NCBI RefSeq assembly: GCF_020991455.1
Contig: NZ_JAJMOX010000002.1
Location: 124,001-188,000 of the forward strand
DNA: 64,000 nucleotides
Source of the DNA: Flavobacterium sp. JAS
Lineage (GTDB): Bacteria > Bacteroidota > Bacteroidia > Flavobacteriales > Flavobacteriaceae
Reading direction: 5' to 3'
Made by a program: the position numbers and the translations under genes. The stretch's first letter is position 1. Each line of letters begins with the position of its first letter. Shown here in pieces: positions 45,566 to 53,074 of the stretch. Below the pieces are notes generated by a model that was not told the origin of the DNA, ran no database searches, and worked only from the letters and a program-made list of their open reading frames with translations.

Positions 45566-45596
45566 TTGGATAAATTATAATTAAAAAACAGACAAC

Positions 45597-47162
45597 ATGA
45601 GAAAATTATTATATATATCATTTGCGACGGCAGCAATTTTTTTAGGCTCTTGTTCAGAGAGTGATTTTGCAGATGCATATAGAGATCCAGAAACAGTAAC
45701 AACTACAACTGTACCTAAACAGTTTGCTGGTTTCATGAAAATTAACTTTGAGGATGTAATCCCATCGTATTGGAATTATTTTACCGTAATAAGAACGACT
45801 TCTTTAAGTTATACTCAGGCTCATGGGTTTGTCAATTCGGCAGGTCGTTATGTTGTCGGAGAAGCTGGAAAAGACAGATGGAACAGGTATTACAAATTTA
45901 TTGCCCAATATAGAGAGTTGGAAAAAGTGATGGCTACTTTATCTCCTGCTGACCAGGCAGCGAATAGAATCTACACAATCACTTCAACGATTTATTTGTA
46001 TGATCATACGGCAAAAATGATTGATAACTTTGGAGATATTCCTTTCTCTGAAGCAGGTAAAATTAGTTTCACAGGTGGTAATTATGGAGAAGCAGCAGCT
46101 AAGTATGATAATCAAACAGAGCTTTACATTAAAATGTTAGACGATTTGAAAGCTTTTTCTACTGAATTGAATTCAATTACTTTGGCTACCGGAGTAGAAA
46201 CAGTATTTAAAAATCAAGACCTGATTAATAAAGGAAACCTGGAAAGTTGGAAGAACTATTGTAATTCTTTGCGTTTAAAATTATTGAACAGAGTTTCTGC
46301 AGTTTCTACTTTTTCAGCAAGAGCCAATACAGAAATGGCAGAAATCATTGCCGGAGGAAAAATTGTAGATGAAAATTCAGAGAATATTGCATTCAGAGTA
46401 TATACTCAGGATGTTGATTTAGATACTTCAGGTTTCTTTGATGCTTTAGAATCAGGAAACAACAACATTGCTCCAAAACCAATGATTGATCACATGAATG
46501 CCAATAGTGATCCACGTGAACCTTGGTTGTTTGAAAAAGGAGCAAGTGCAACAGCTTATGTGGGACTTGATCCGGCACTGTCTTCTGGAGTTCAGGATCA
46601 ACTAATTGCTGATACTGAAATAGCAATTTATAATAGATCTGTAATTAGTAAAAACAAATGGTTGCCAGGAACATTGATAAATGCTGCCGAAGTAAACCTA
46701 ATTCTTGCAGAGTACTATTCAAGAAATGGAAGTGCTGCTACAGCAAAAGTATATTTCGAGAAAGCAATCAGACAATCTATTGAATATTATGTAAGATTAG
46801 GAGATAAAGCTGATGTTTTAACATGGAAACCAACTACAGAGCCAACAACTGCTGAAATTGAGGCTTATATCCTTAAAATTAACTTTGCCGGAGCTGTAAC
46901 AGCTGCTGATCAATTGAAGTTAATTGCTTTCCAAAAGTATATTCACTATAATGTAATGCAGGCTGATGAAACGTGGGCCGAACAAAGAAGATTAAAACTT
47001 CCAGCATTTAATTTCATGGATGATGAGACAAGCTCTATTAGAAAGACTCCACCAACACGTTGGACATATCCAAATTCAGAAAGAGTTTATAATACCGATA
47101 ATTACAATGCGGTGAAGGATAAAGACGACCTGGGTACTAAAATTTTCTGGGACGTAAAATAA
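45597..47162 (+). CDS. SusD/RagB-type surface glycan-binding lipoprotein
   Basis: 521 residues with lipobox FLGSCSESD (lipidated Cys near residue 19). It resembles the SusD_2 subfamily: FINSAGRY-like start, YDHTAKMIDNFGDIPFSEA, IFKNQDLINKGNLESWKNYCNSLRLKLLNR, LPGTLINAAEVNLILAEYYSRNG (TPR-like helix), QKYIHYNVMQADETWAEQRRLKLP. SusD proteins cap the SusC barrel and present oligosaccharides. The acidic residues after the Cys fit a Bacteroidota surface-export signal. Ligand preference is inferred from context only. Confidence 0.95.
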   Translation: MRKLLYISFATAAIFLGSCSESDFADAYRDPETVTTTTVPKQFAGFMKINFEDVIPSYWNYFTVIRTTSLSYTQAHGFVNSAGRYVVGEAGKDRWNRYYKFIAQYRELEKVMATLSPADQAANRIYTITSTIYLYDHTAKMIDNFGDIPFSEAGKISFTGGNYGEAAAKYDNQTELYIKMLDDLKAFSTELNSITLATGVETVFKNQDLINKGNLESWKNYCNSLRLKLLNRVSAVSTFSARANTEMAEIIAGGKIVDENSENIAFRVYTQDVDLDTSGFFDALESGNNNIAPKPMIDHMNANSDPREPWLFEKGASATAYVGLDPALSSGVQDQLIADTEIAIYNRSVISKNKWLPGTLINAAEVNLILAEYYSRNGSAATAKVYFEKAIRQSIEYYVRLGDKADVLTWKPTTEPTTAEIEAYILKINFAGAVTAADQLKLIAFQKYIHYNVMQADETWAEQRRLKLPAFNFMDDETSSIRKTPPTRWTYPNSERVYNTDNYNAVKDKDDLGTKIFWDVK

Positions 47163-47194
47163 TTTCATTTTTAAGTTAAATTTTGGTTAGTAAT

Positions 47195-47241
47195 GAGAAA
47201 ACCCCAAAGTCAATGTATAGTTGGCGATGGGGTTTTCTTTA
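47195..47241 (+). terminator. Terminator after susD
   Basis: GAAAACCCC pairs with GGGGTTTTC, followed by TTTAT. A degenerate second copy lies at about 47344-47390. Confidence 0.7.
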
Positions 47242-47270
47242 TAATAAATGGACGTGCTAGTTATTTATGC

Positions 47271-47312
47271 AATGAAGAGTTGAAATGTGCCGTTAGGTAC
47301 TAAATATTGATA
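47271..47312. repeat. Decayed REP-like element, copy 3
   Basis: AGTTGAAATGTGCCGTTAGG then TACTAAATATTGATA resembles copy 1, but the left TACCAAT arm is lost (GCAATGA). Confidence 0.6.
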
Positions 47313-47420
47313 GAAATTTCATTTTTAATATTTTGTTAGTAAGGAGAAAACCTTAAAGTCGATATATAATTGACGATGGGGTTTTCTTTATAATAAATGG
47401 ATGTGCTAGTTATTTATGCA

Positions 47421-47461
47421 ATGAAGAATTGAAATGTGCCTTTAGGCACTAAATATCGGTA
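47421..47461. repeat. Decayed REP-like element, copy 4
   Basis: AATTGAAATGTGCCTTTAGG then CACTAAATATCGGTA. It is inverted relative to copy 5, with which it can form the outer stem of a long palindrome. Confidence 0.6.
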
Positions 47462-47485
47462 GTCATATCGGTTCGAAATTCGTTG

Positions 47486-47537
47486 GCGTGCCATAGGTAC
47501 GTAACAAAATGATAACTATTGCGTACCTACGGCACGC
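47486..47537. repeat. GCGTGCC(A/G)TAGGTACG palindrome
   Basis: GCGTGCCATAGGTACG and CGTACCTACGGCACGC form a 16-bp stem with one mismatch around a loop of about 20 nt. It is nested between REP copies 4 and 5. The sequence type is common in Bacteroidota intergenic DNA. Confidence 0.75.
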
Positions 47538-47562
47538 TAAATTTATTCTAAATCATGTTTTC

Positions 47563-47614
47563 TACCAATATTTAGTGCCTAACGGCACAAATTGCTTTCA
47601 ACTCTTGATTGGTA
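47563..47614. repeat. REP-like palindromic element, copy 5 (reverse)
   Basis: TACCAATATTTAGTGCCTAA then CGGCAC ... CAACTCTTGATTGGTA. This is the best-preserved reverse copy of the 20.4-kb element. Confidence 0.75.
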
Positions 47615-47633
47615 TTATTTGTTATATAGTATA

Positions 47634-47682
47634 AAAAAATCGGCAAGCTTGCAGTTAATTTTACCGCAGTCTGCCGATTTTT
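47634..47682. terminator. Bidirectional terminator before the M28 gene
   Basis: AAAAATCGGCA and TGCCGATTTTT form the outer stem, with an inner partly paired CTTGCAG/CCGCAGT part. A- and T-runs flank it on both strands. Confidence 0.82.
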
Positions 47683-47743
47683 ATTTTAAAAGAGATTTTC
47701 AATAATTGCTCAAAACAGCTATTAGAAATAATCTTAAAGTATT

Positions 47744-48712
47744 TTAGTTTTGCTTGATAAAAGTTAAGGACTGATCATAGTTAGCAATAGAGGTTAAAGC
47801 ATTGTAAATATATCGACAAACCATAACAGCTCCTTCACTGTTAATCAAAGACGTATCGTCTTCAGGTGTATGGTATTGAGGATGTCCGCCAGTGTGTAAT
47901 CCTATAACCGAAATGTCGTTTTTGTAAAATGTAACATGATCAGAACCACCAACATCTCCAGCAAAAACAAGTGGATTTAGCCCGCTGCCTTCGCCTAATT
48001 TTTTCATCAGCTCAACTCCTCCCGGAAAAGTACCGGCACCACCCATATACAGTTCTTTTTTATCATTTAATCTTCCTACCATATCCATGTTGATCATTAC
48101 TTTAACAGCATTTTTATCTACAGGCAGGTGACTGACAAAATATTTTGAACCCAATAAACCTTCTTCTTCACCGCTGAAAGAAATAAAAATAATGCTTCTT
48201 TTAGGAGCAATTTTATGATGATGAAGTTCTTCCAAAATAGACAAAAGAGCCGAAACCCCCGAGGCATTATCATCAGCTCCGTTATGAATTGCAATGGTGT
48301 ATTTTTCCTTGCTGCCAGAACCTTTTCCGCCCCATCCCCAATGGTCATAATGTGCTCCAATTACAATGAATTCTTTTTTTAGATTTTCATCAGAACCCTC
48401 TATGTAACCTACAACGTTTTGAGTCGATACACTGTCCGATTTCATTTTGTTGATATCCGGTTTTATAAATATTTTAAAGGGCTGATAATAATTGTTGTTA
48501 AATTTTTTCAACCCGAATTTTTTAAAATATTTTTTGATGTAAGCTGCTGCTTCGTTATTTCCTTTTGTTCCTGCAAGACGGCCTTCTAATTTATCGGATG
48601 CTAAATAAGTATCGTGTTTAAGGAATTTTTCGGCTGAAAATGTCGATTGCGCGTTTCCTTGTTCACAAGTAATAAAAGCAACAAAAGAGAGGAAAAGAAT
48701 TTTATGAAACAT
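47744..48712 (-). CDS. M28-family zinc aminopeptidase, secreted
   Basis: 322 residues from the ATG complementary to 48710-48712 (MFHKILFLSFVAFITC...NAQ, a proper signal peptide). An upstream ATG at 48757 would overlap the fucosidase gene by 20 bp and put a polar stretch before the signal peptide. Zinc-ligand motifs of M28 are IVIGAHYDHWGW, HNGADDNASGVSALL, SFSGEEEGLLGS, MINMDMVGR and LHTGGHPQYHTPEDD. It probably acts as an aminopeptidase in the periplasm or at the surface. Placed after GH29 and PNGase genes on the same strand, it fits peptide removal from glycopeptides, which would expose GlcNAc-Asn for the asparaginase. Confidence 0.9.
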   Translation of the reverse strand: MFHKILFLSFVAFITCEQGNAQSTFSAEKFLKHDTYLASDKLEGRLAGTKGNNEAAAYIKKYFKKFGLKKFNNNYYQPFKIFIKPDINKMKSDSVSTQNVVGYIEGSDENLKKEFIVIGAHYDHWGWGGKGSGSKEKYTIAIHNGADDNASGVSALLSILEELHHHKIAPKRSIIFISFSGEEEGLLGSKYFVSHLPVDKNAVKVMINMDMVGRLNDKKELYMGGAGTFPGGVELMKKLGEGSGLNPLVFAGDVGGSDHVTFYKNDISVIGLHTGGHPQYHTPEDDTSLINSEGAVMVCRYIYNALTSIANYDQSLTFIKQN

Positions 48713-48737
48713 ATTATAGATAATTAATTTATGATAT

Positions 48738-50069
48738 TTACTGTATTTGCATTTCAATTATAGTATCGATTGAATCTAATTTGATGCCATCCAAATACAC
48801 AAAAGTTCCTTCGGGTTGTTGTTTGAATTTTAGTTCTTTTTTGCTGTCCATCAAATAGCATTTTTTGATTTTTTGTTTCATCTCAGGGATAAAAATATAA
48901 TTGTTCTCTTTTGGTGTTTTGATGATGTGTGCAAACCAGGTTTTGTCTTTAGCAGTAAATACCCCCCAATTTTGCTGCGGCATTACATTCCCTCTTGTCC
49001 CGTAAATGCTGTTTCCGTTTTGATCCATCCAAGTCCCCATTTCTTTCAAAGTTTGAACAAATTCCGGTTGGATTGATCCGTTAGCCATTGGACCAACATT
49101 CAAAAGGAAATTAGCATTCAAACTAGCCGCATTAATCATGTAATGAAGCAAATCTTTGGTCGATTTGTAATTTCTGTCATTGATATTAAATCCCCATGAA
49201 TTGTTCATCGTTTCGCAGGTTTCCAAAGGCAATTGAGAAACAGATTGACCTCCAAATCCAGAAGTATTTCCACCGGGTAAATCTTTTTCAAAAGCTTGAA
49301 AATCTTCGCCTTGAATAGGTGTCAGATGATGATTGTTTGAAATCAGGCAATTGGGTTGAAGTGAGTGAATCAATTTGTAAATTTCATCGTAATGCCAATT
49401 TACTTTTGATGTCAATGTTTTATCAGTATCGTTGTCCAATTGATCCCAATGTCCGTCAAACCAAATTCCTCCAATTTCTCCGTAATTGGTCAGCAATTCG
49501 GTTAATTGTCCTTTCATAAAACGAATATAGCTGTCCCAATCGCTTTTTTGTGTTCTGCCTGTTCCTTTTCCTGTTTTCCCTGTCTCGTATTGATAATCGG
49601 TTCTTGTCCAGTCTAAAAGGGAATAATAGCAGAATAATTTGATTCCTTCTTTATGACATTCATCTGCCAATTCTTTTAATAAATCTCTTTTAAAATGTGT
49701 ATTTGTAATTTTCCAATCGGATAATTTGGTGTCAAAATTGCTAAAACCATCGTGGTGACGCGTGGTAAAAGTGATGTATTTCATTCCGGCAGCTTTCGCA
49801 ATTCCAACCCATTTCTTGGCATCAAAATCTTGCGGATTAAATACATTAATCAATCTTCCGTATTCGGTTACTTTAATGTTTTGGTTGTTCATAATCCATT
49901 CGCCATTACCAAGAACACTATAAGGCCCAAAGTGAATGAACATCCCAAATTTGTCATCTTGAAACTCTTTTCTGTTTTTTAGATTTCCTTCAGTAGGGGT
50001 GTAGGTTTGCGCTATTATTGCTGTGTAGCTCATCGCGAAAAACAGCAGGAAAAGTGTGGTTTTTTTCAT
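48738..50069 (-). CDS. GH29 alpha-L-fucosidase (subfamily A type)
   Basis: 443 residues, signal peptide ending AIIAQT. Motifs: DDKFGMFIHFGPYSVLG, TFTTRHHDGFSNFDTKLSDW, nucleophile D205 in GGIWFDGHWDQ, MNNSWGFNINDRNYKS and LNANFLLNVGPMANGSIQ. It lies between the PNGase gene (200 bp upstream) and the M28 gene (25 bp downstream), all on the minus strand. A perfect -7 box is upstream (50118-50125), so it may also have its own promoter. Core alpha-1,6-fucose on PNGase products is an attractive but unproven substrate. Confidence 0.93.
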   Translation of the reverse strand: MKKTTLFLLFFAMSYTAIIAQTYTPTEGNLKNRKEFQDDKFGMFIHFGPYSVLGNGEWIMNNQNIKVTEYGRLINVFNPQDFDAKKWVGIAKAAGMKYITFTTRHHDGFSNFDTKLSDWKITNTHFKRDLLKELADECHKEGIKLFCYYSLLDWTRTDYQYETGKTGKGTGRTQKSDWDSYIRFMKGQLTELLTNYGEIGGIWFDGHWDQLDNDTDKTLTSKVNWHYDEIYKLIHSLQPNCLISNNHHLTPIQGEDFQAFEKDLPGGNTSGFGGQSVSQLPLETCETMNNSWGFNINDRNYKSTKDLLHYMINAASLNANFLLNVGPMANGSIQPEFVQTLKEMGTWMDQNGNSIYGTRGNVMPQQNWGVFTAKDKTWFAHIIKTPKENNYIFIPEMKQKIKKCYLMDSKKELKFKQQPEGTFVYLDGIKLDSIDTIIEMQIQ

Positions 50070-50117
50070 GTTTTTTTAAGTTAGGTGGTTTGATAGTAAA
50101 GTTTTAATAGTGAAAAT

Positions 50118-50125
50118 CAAAACTA
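50118..50125 (-). promoter_or_regulatory. Candidate -7 box for the GH29 (48738-50069) gene
   Basis: The minus strand reads TAGTTTTG, matching TAnnTTTG, 49 bp before the start codon. Confidence 0.4.
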
Positions 50126-50269
50126 AATAAGGATTTAGAATAATGACAATATATTTAGTAAAAGCCATAATTCATTTGCACTTAAATAGTTTACGTTTTT
50201 TTTAATTTTTAAATATATAAAGACTTCCGTTTAATCAATAAGTCGATATTATCTAAGTTTAACTATCAA

Positions 50270-51943
50270 TTACCTTTCTCCAATCAAAAATCCTGAAACA
50301 TTCCACGCACTGCTGCTGGTTCCTTCTGGTTTTCCAAGAGGAATTGCTACACGAATGGTATGTTTTCCAGACGAAAGATTTCCTAAATCAATAAGATTTG
50401 GATTGGTCGTTGTTCCCGGACACCAGTTAGAACGACTTAAATCTGATGAGGATAATCCATTGCCAAAATTCCCCGATGCAGGATTACTCAATCGGTATGA
50501 ACCGCAATCAGTGCGCCACGGTGTGAATCCAAAAACTTCTTTTCCGTCAATAAAAATGGTATTCTTTTTTTGTAAAAATTCATCGCCGTTTTTCCAGCCT
50601 CCGTGTCCGGTTGTAGTGTAACTCAATTTGAAATTTTTATAACCTTCGGGTACTTCAAAAGTCATTTCCAGACCTTTTTCGTTATCAAACATGGTTGCGT
50701 ATTCCTGTCCGGCCATTTCCATAACATTGACCGTATTGAAAAGAGGTAGAATAAAATCGCCTTTCGGATTGTTATCTTCACCTTCGTGAATCGAAATATT
50801 CAAACTGGCCTTATGTCCACCCGCATCATAATTACCAATAAACATTCCTATATATACTTCTTGATTACTTAGTTTAGGCTGTAGTAATGAAATGTCCTGA
50901 CGGTAGAAAACACTATCCTGCCAAACCTTATTTTTTAGTTGTAAATAGTTGAAATGCTTCACGCCAAAAGGAGTGAAAAAGCGCATCATTTCCAGCAAAG
51001 GAGTATATTCGTTGGTTGCCACAACACCTTGGTATTTTTTACCATTTCCGTTTTCATAAACAGGTAACTTTTGAACTCCATTTTTTAATCCGTCCAGAAA
51101 AGAAGTTTTTTTATCAGTTGGAATCATAAAAACCGAACCCGTTCTATCGTAAGCATCACCATTGGATTGTTGGGTAACATCGACATAAATACCACTTCCT
51201 TTTTTTATTTCAGGAAATTTTACTTTTCGCACAATTATAGTTCCGCTGGCAAATCTGAAAATGCTATCATTTGATTTTGCATCGCCTGCAAAATGAATTT
51301 GTTCTTTATTGAAAACTGAGATATTCACAAAACGACTTTTCCATAAACGATCTTTATAAGTCAATTGATCAACTTCAGGAACTTTTGGTAATGCTAAAAT
51401 TGTCGGGATTGTTTTTAAAATCTCAACTTTTGTAGCTGTTAAAGCGCTGTTCCCGTTACGAATCGTTTCTAAAACTAAACCTAAGTCTTGTCCCAAAACA
51501 CTTGGTCCGCCTTTGATTCCTAATTCATTGGTGTACCAAATTTCTATTTTATTTGAGTTTACGATCGTTATTGCTTTTTTGCAGGTGAAATTCAGGATTT
51601 TTTTGGTTTCATCGGTGAATTCAATTTTTTGTTTTCCTAAAGCCTCAGCATCGTGAGTGAGAATCGATTTGTTTGCCTTTAAGTTGGCCAATTGCGAAAT
51701 GGTTTTAGAATTAAAATCAACAAAAGTCTGCTCGAAGGGAAAATCTGCTTTTTGCTGCATGATTTTATCCGTTGTGATCAAACTCAAATCCTTAGAAGCA
51801 TATAAAAATAAAGGATCCTGGTTCGGGATTACTTTTCCGTTAGAACTTCTTTGGTAGGTAACTTTAATGGCTTTAGGTGTCATTTGAGCAAAAGACAAAG
51901 AGATTATACAAAAGGTAAAGAATGTAAATAAGGTTTTTTTCAT
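50270..51943 (-). CDS. Peptide-N-glycosidase F homologue with extra N-terminal domain
   Basis: 557 residues, signal peptide ending SLSFAQ. Residues about 21-195 form an additional domain reminiscent of GLPGLI-type proteins (IEIWYTNELGIKGGPSVLGQ) and probably corresponds to the N-terminal bowl-like domain described for PNGase F-II. Residues about 205-557 are the two-jelly-roll PNGase F core. DAYDRTGSVF (D266) aligns with WDRYANV and catalytic Asp60 of E. meningoseptica PNGase F, and GDEFLQKKNTI (E455) with Glu206; WRTDCGSYRL and SRSNWCPG match the C-terminal half. The enzyme releases whole N-glycans from Asn, turning it to Asp. LacI-type operator g lies at its promoter. Confidence 0.92.
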   Translation of the reverse strand: MKKTLFTFFTFCIISLSFAQMTPKAIKVTYQRSSNGKVIPNQDPLFLYASKDLSLITTDKIMQQKADFPFEQTFVDFNSKTISQLANLKANKSILTHDAEALGKQKIEFTDETKKILNFTCKKAITIVNSNKIEIWYTNELGIKGGPSVLGQDLGLVLETIRNGNSALTATKVEILKTIPTILALPKVPEVDQLTYKDRLWKSRFVNISVFNKEQIHFAGDAKSNDSIFRFASGTIIVRKVKFPEIKKGSGIYVDVTQQSNGDAYDRTGSVFMIPTDKKTSFLDGLKNGVQKLPVYENGNGKKYQGVVATNEYTPLLEMMRFFTPFGVKHFNYLQLKNKVWQDSVFYRQDISLLQPKLSNQEVYIGMFIGNYDAGGHKASLNISIHEGEDNNPKGDFILPLFNTVNVMEMAGQEYATMFDNEKGLEMTFEVPEGYKNFKLSYTTTGHGGWKNGDEFLQKKNTIFIDGKEVFGFTPWRTDCGSYRLSNPASGNFGNGLSSSDLSRSNWCPGTTTNPNLIDLGNLSSGKHTIRVAIPLGKPEGTSSSAWNVSGFLIGER

Positions 51944-52036
51944 GTTGTGGTATTTTTTGGTTGATCAGCACTTCGGTTGTAATCTTGACAATGCTGACAA
52001 GTAGTTAGTTAGGTAAACTAAAAATTAGAGGTTAAT

Positions 52037-52056
52037 TTACTAAATCGATTTTGTAA
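52037..52056. promoter_or_regulatory. LacI-type operator candidate g
   Basis: TTACTAAATCGATTTTGTAA, a near-perfect inverted repeat. It lies where PNGase transcription should begin (-7 box at 52061-52068 on the minus strand). Confidence 0.72.
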
Positions 52057-52060
52057 AAAA

Positions 52061-52068
52061 CAAATATA
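52061..52068 (-). promoter_or_regulatory. Candidate -7 box for the PNGase gene
   Basis: The minus strand reads TATATTTG, a perfect TAnnTTTG. The predicted start point falls in operator g. The leader would be about 110 nt. Confidence 0.5.
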
Positions 52069-52204
52069 GCTAATTAACACTGAATTTGAAAGTCTCAGAA
52101 AGTAACAAATTAAGATTTTTTTTTGAAAGACAACAGGAACATACTAAAGTTTTTTAGTGGATAAAACATCTTTTTTTTGCTTCATTGTCTGATAATCAGT
52201 CAAT

Positions 52205-52224
52205 TTGCTATATCGTTTTAGTAA
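52205..52224. promoter_or_regulatory. LacI-type operator candidate f
   Basis: TTGCTATATCGTTTTAGTAA. It is about 60 bp upstream of the GntR promoter -33 box. Confidence 0.68.
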
Positions 52225-52284
52225 GAAATATTATCAACTAAAAATGTTTAGTAATCAGTATGTTACATTTTTTTTTGAAATAAT

Positions 52285-52314
52285 TTTGTTCGTAAAAAAA
52301 AACGATTACATTTG
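52285..52314 (+). promoter_or_regulatory. Promoter of the GntR-led mannose operon
   Basis: -33 TTTG at 52285-52288 and -7 TACATTTG at 52307-52314. Transcription would start near 52320, giving a very short or no leader before the candidate ATGs at 52319 and 52331. Confidence 0.5.
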
Positions 52315-52318
52315 TCAT

Positions 52319-53071
52319 ATGTATGAACATATGAACAAAATACCGTTATTAGATCACGACAGTAAAATTCCCTTGCACAAACAAGTAGAGGAATTATTAC
52401 GTGAACTAATCAAACATCCTGATTTTAAAAGCGGGGAGTTATTTCCAAAAGAAGTTGATTTGGCCAAGCGTTGGGGAATTTCCCGTAACACATTGCGTCA
52501 GGCGATTGCCATTTTGGTAAACGAAAAATTATTAGTTCGAAAGAAAGGTTCCGGAACAAGAGTTTCTCAAAGTAGAATCACAACCAATCTGAACAATTGG
52601 ATGAGTTTTACTCACGAAATGGAAGATATGGGATTGGAATTTAAAAATCTTTCGCTAAACGTAGAAATGGTTCAGGCCAGCGCTAAAATAGCCAAGCATT
52701 TGCAAATTAATGAAGGAGATCAAGTGCTGCTTTTACAACGTACACGAAGTATTGACGATAGTCCGATGGTGTATTTTGAATCTTATTTTCATCCGCGAAT
52801 AGGTCTTTCTATCGATGAAAATTTTGAGGCTCCTTTATACGAAATCCTGGGTAATAAGTACAATGTAGTTCCGGTGTATTCTCAGGAAGAACTTAAAGCC
52901 ATTGCTGCGAGTAAACGTATTGCTGGTCTTTTGAAAATCGAAAAAGACCAACCTGTTCTGGAAAGAAAGAGGGTAGTTCTTGATACGGCAAGAAAACCAA
53001 TTGAGTACAACATTTGTTATTACAGAAATGACTGGTTTACGTACACAATAGAGATAAAACGCACCATTTAA
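52319..53071 (+). CDS. GntR-family regulator with UTRA effector domain (HutC type)
   Basis: 250 residues from the ATG at 52319 (MYEHMNKIPLLDHD); the ATG at 52331 is equally possible given the promoter position. An ATG at 52205 would place the promoter inside the gene and is rejected. The winged helix covers about 15-80 (IPLHKQVEELLRELI, AKRWGISRNTLRQAIAILVNEKLLVRKKGSGTRV). The UTRA domain covers about 95-245 (VLLLQRTRSIDDSPMVYFESYFHPR, PIEYNICYYRNDWFTYTIEIKR). It is 3 bp before the ROK/isomerase fusion gene, so it probably senses a phosphosugar such as mannose-6-P or GlcNAc-6-P. Confidence 0.92.
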   Translation: MYEHMNKIPLLDHDSKIPLHKQVEELLRELIKHPDFKSGELFPKEVDLAKRWGISRNTLRQAIAILVNEKLLVRKKGSGTRVSQSRITTNLNNWMSFTHEMEDMGLEFKNLSLNVEMVQASAKIAKHLQINEGDQVLLLQRTRSIDDSPMVYFESYFHPRIGLSIDENFEAPLYEILGNKYNVVPVYSQEELKAIAASKRIAGLLKIEKDQPVLERKRVVLDTARKPIEYNICYYRNDWFTYTIEIKRTI

Positions 53072-53074
53072 AAA

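Larger units (their letters stand above)
47161..47464. repeat. Tandem duplication of about 150 bp behind susD
   Basis: 47161-47314 and 47315-47464 are about 149-154-bp diverged copies, each containing a GAGAAAACC ... GGGGTTTTCTTTATAATAAATGG hairpin followed by a REP-like element (GTTGAAATGTGCC... / ATTGAAATGTGCC...). The second copy has CCTT in place of CCCC, which weakens its hairpin. Confidence 0.75.
47163..47743. other. 581-bp repeat-rich gap between converging susD and M28 genes
   Basis: No gene. It holds a terminator, a tandem duplication of about 150 bp, two decayed and one intact REP-like element, a nested palindrome and a second terminator (all listed separately). Confidence 0.8.
51944..52318. 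other. 375-bp divergent control region (PNGase / GntR)
   Basis: Contains operator g and the PNGase -7 box near its left end, operator f near 52.2 kb, and the GntR promoter at the right end. The two operator centres are 168 bp apart, close to sixteen helical turns, which would suit looping. Confidence 0.6.

Noticed and set aside
47161..47614. CRISPR-like array
   Set aside because: The repeats are few, unequal, inverted and not separated by regular unique spacers; no cas genes occur. They are REP-like elements and a tandem duplication.
48713..48757. Earlier start for the M28 peptidase
   Set aside because: It overlaps the GH29 gene and adds polar residues ahead of an otherwise normal signal peptide starting at 48712.
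50190..50215. Additional LacI-type operator upstream of GH29 (48738-50069)
   Set aside because: AGTTTACGTTTTTTTT has the CG centre but lacks the CTAAA arms on both sides.
52205..52318. Earlier start for the GntR gene
   Set aside because: This stretch contains the promoter boxes and operator f, and its translation is not part of the GntR fold.
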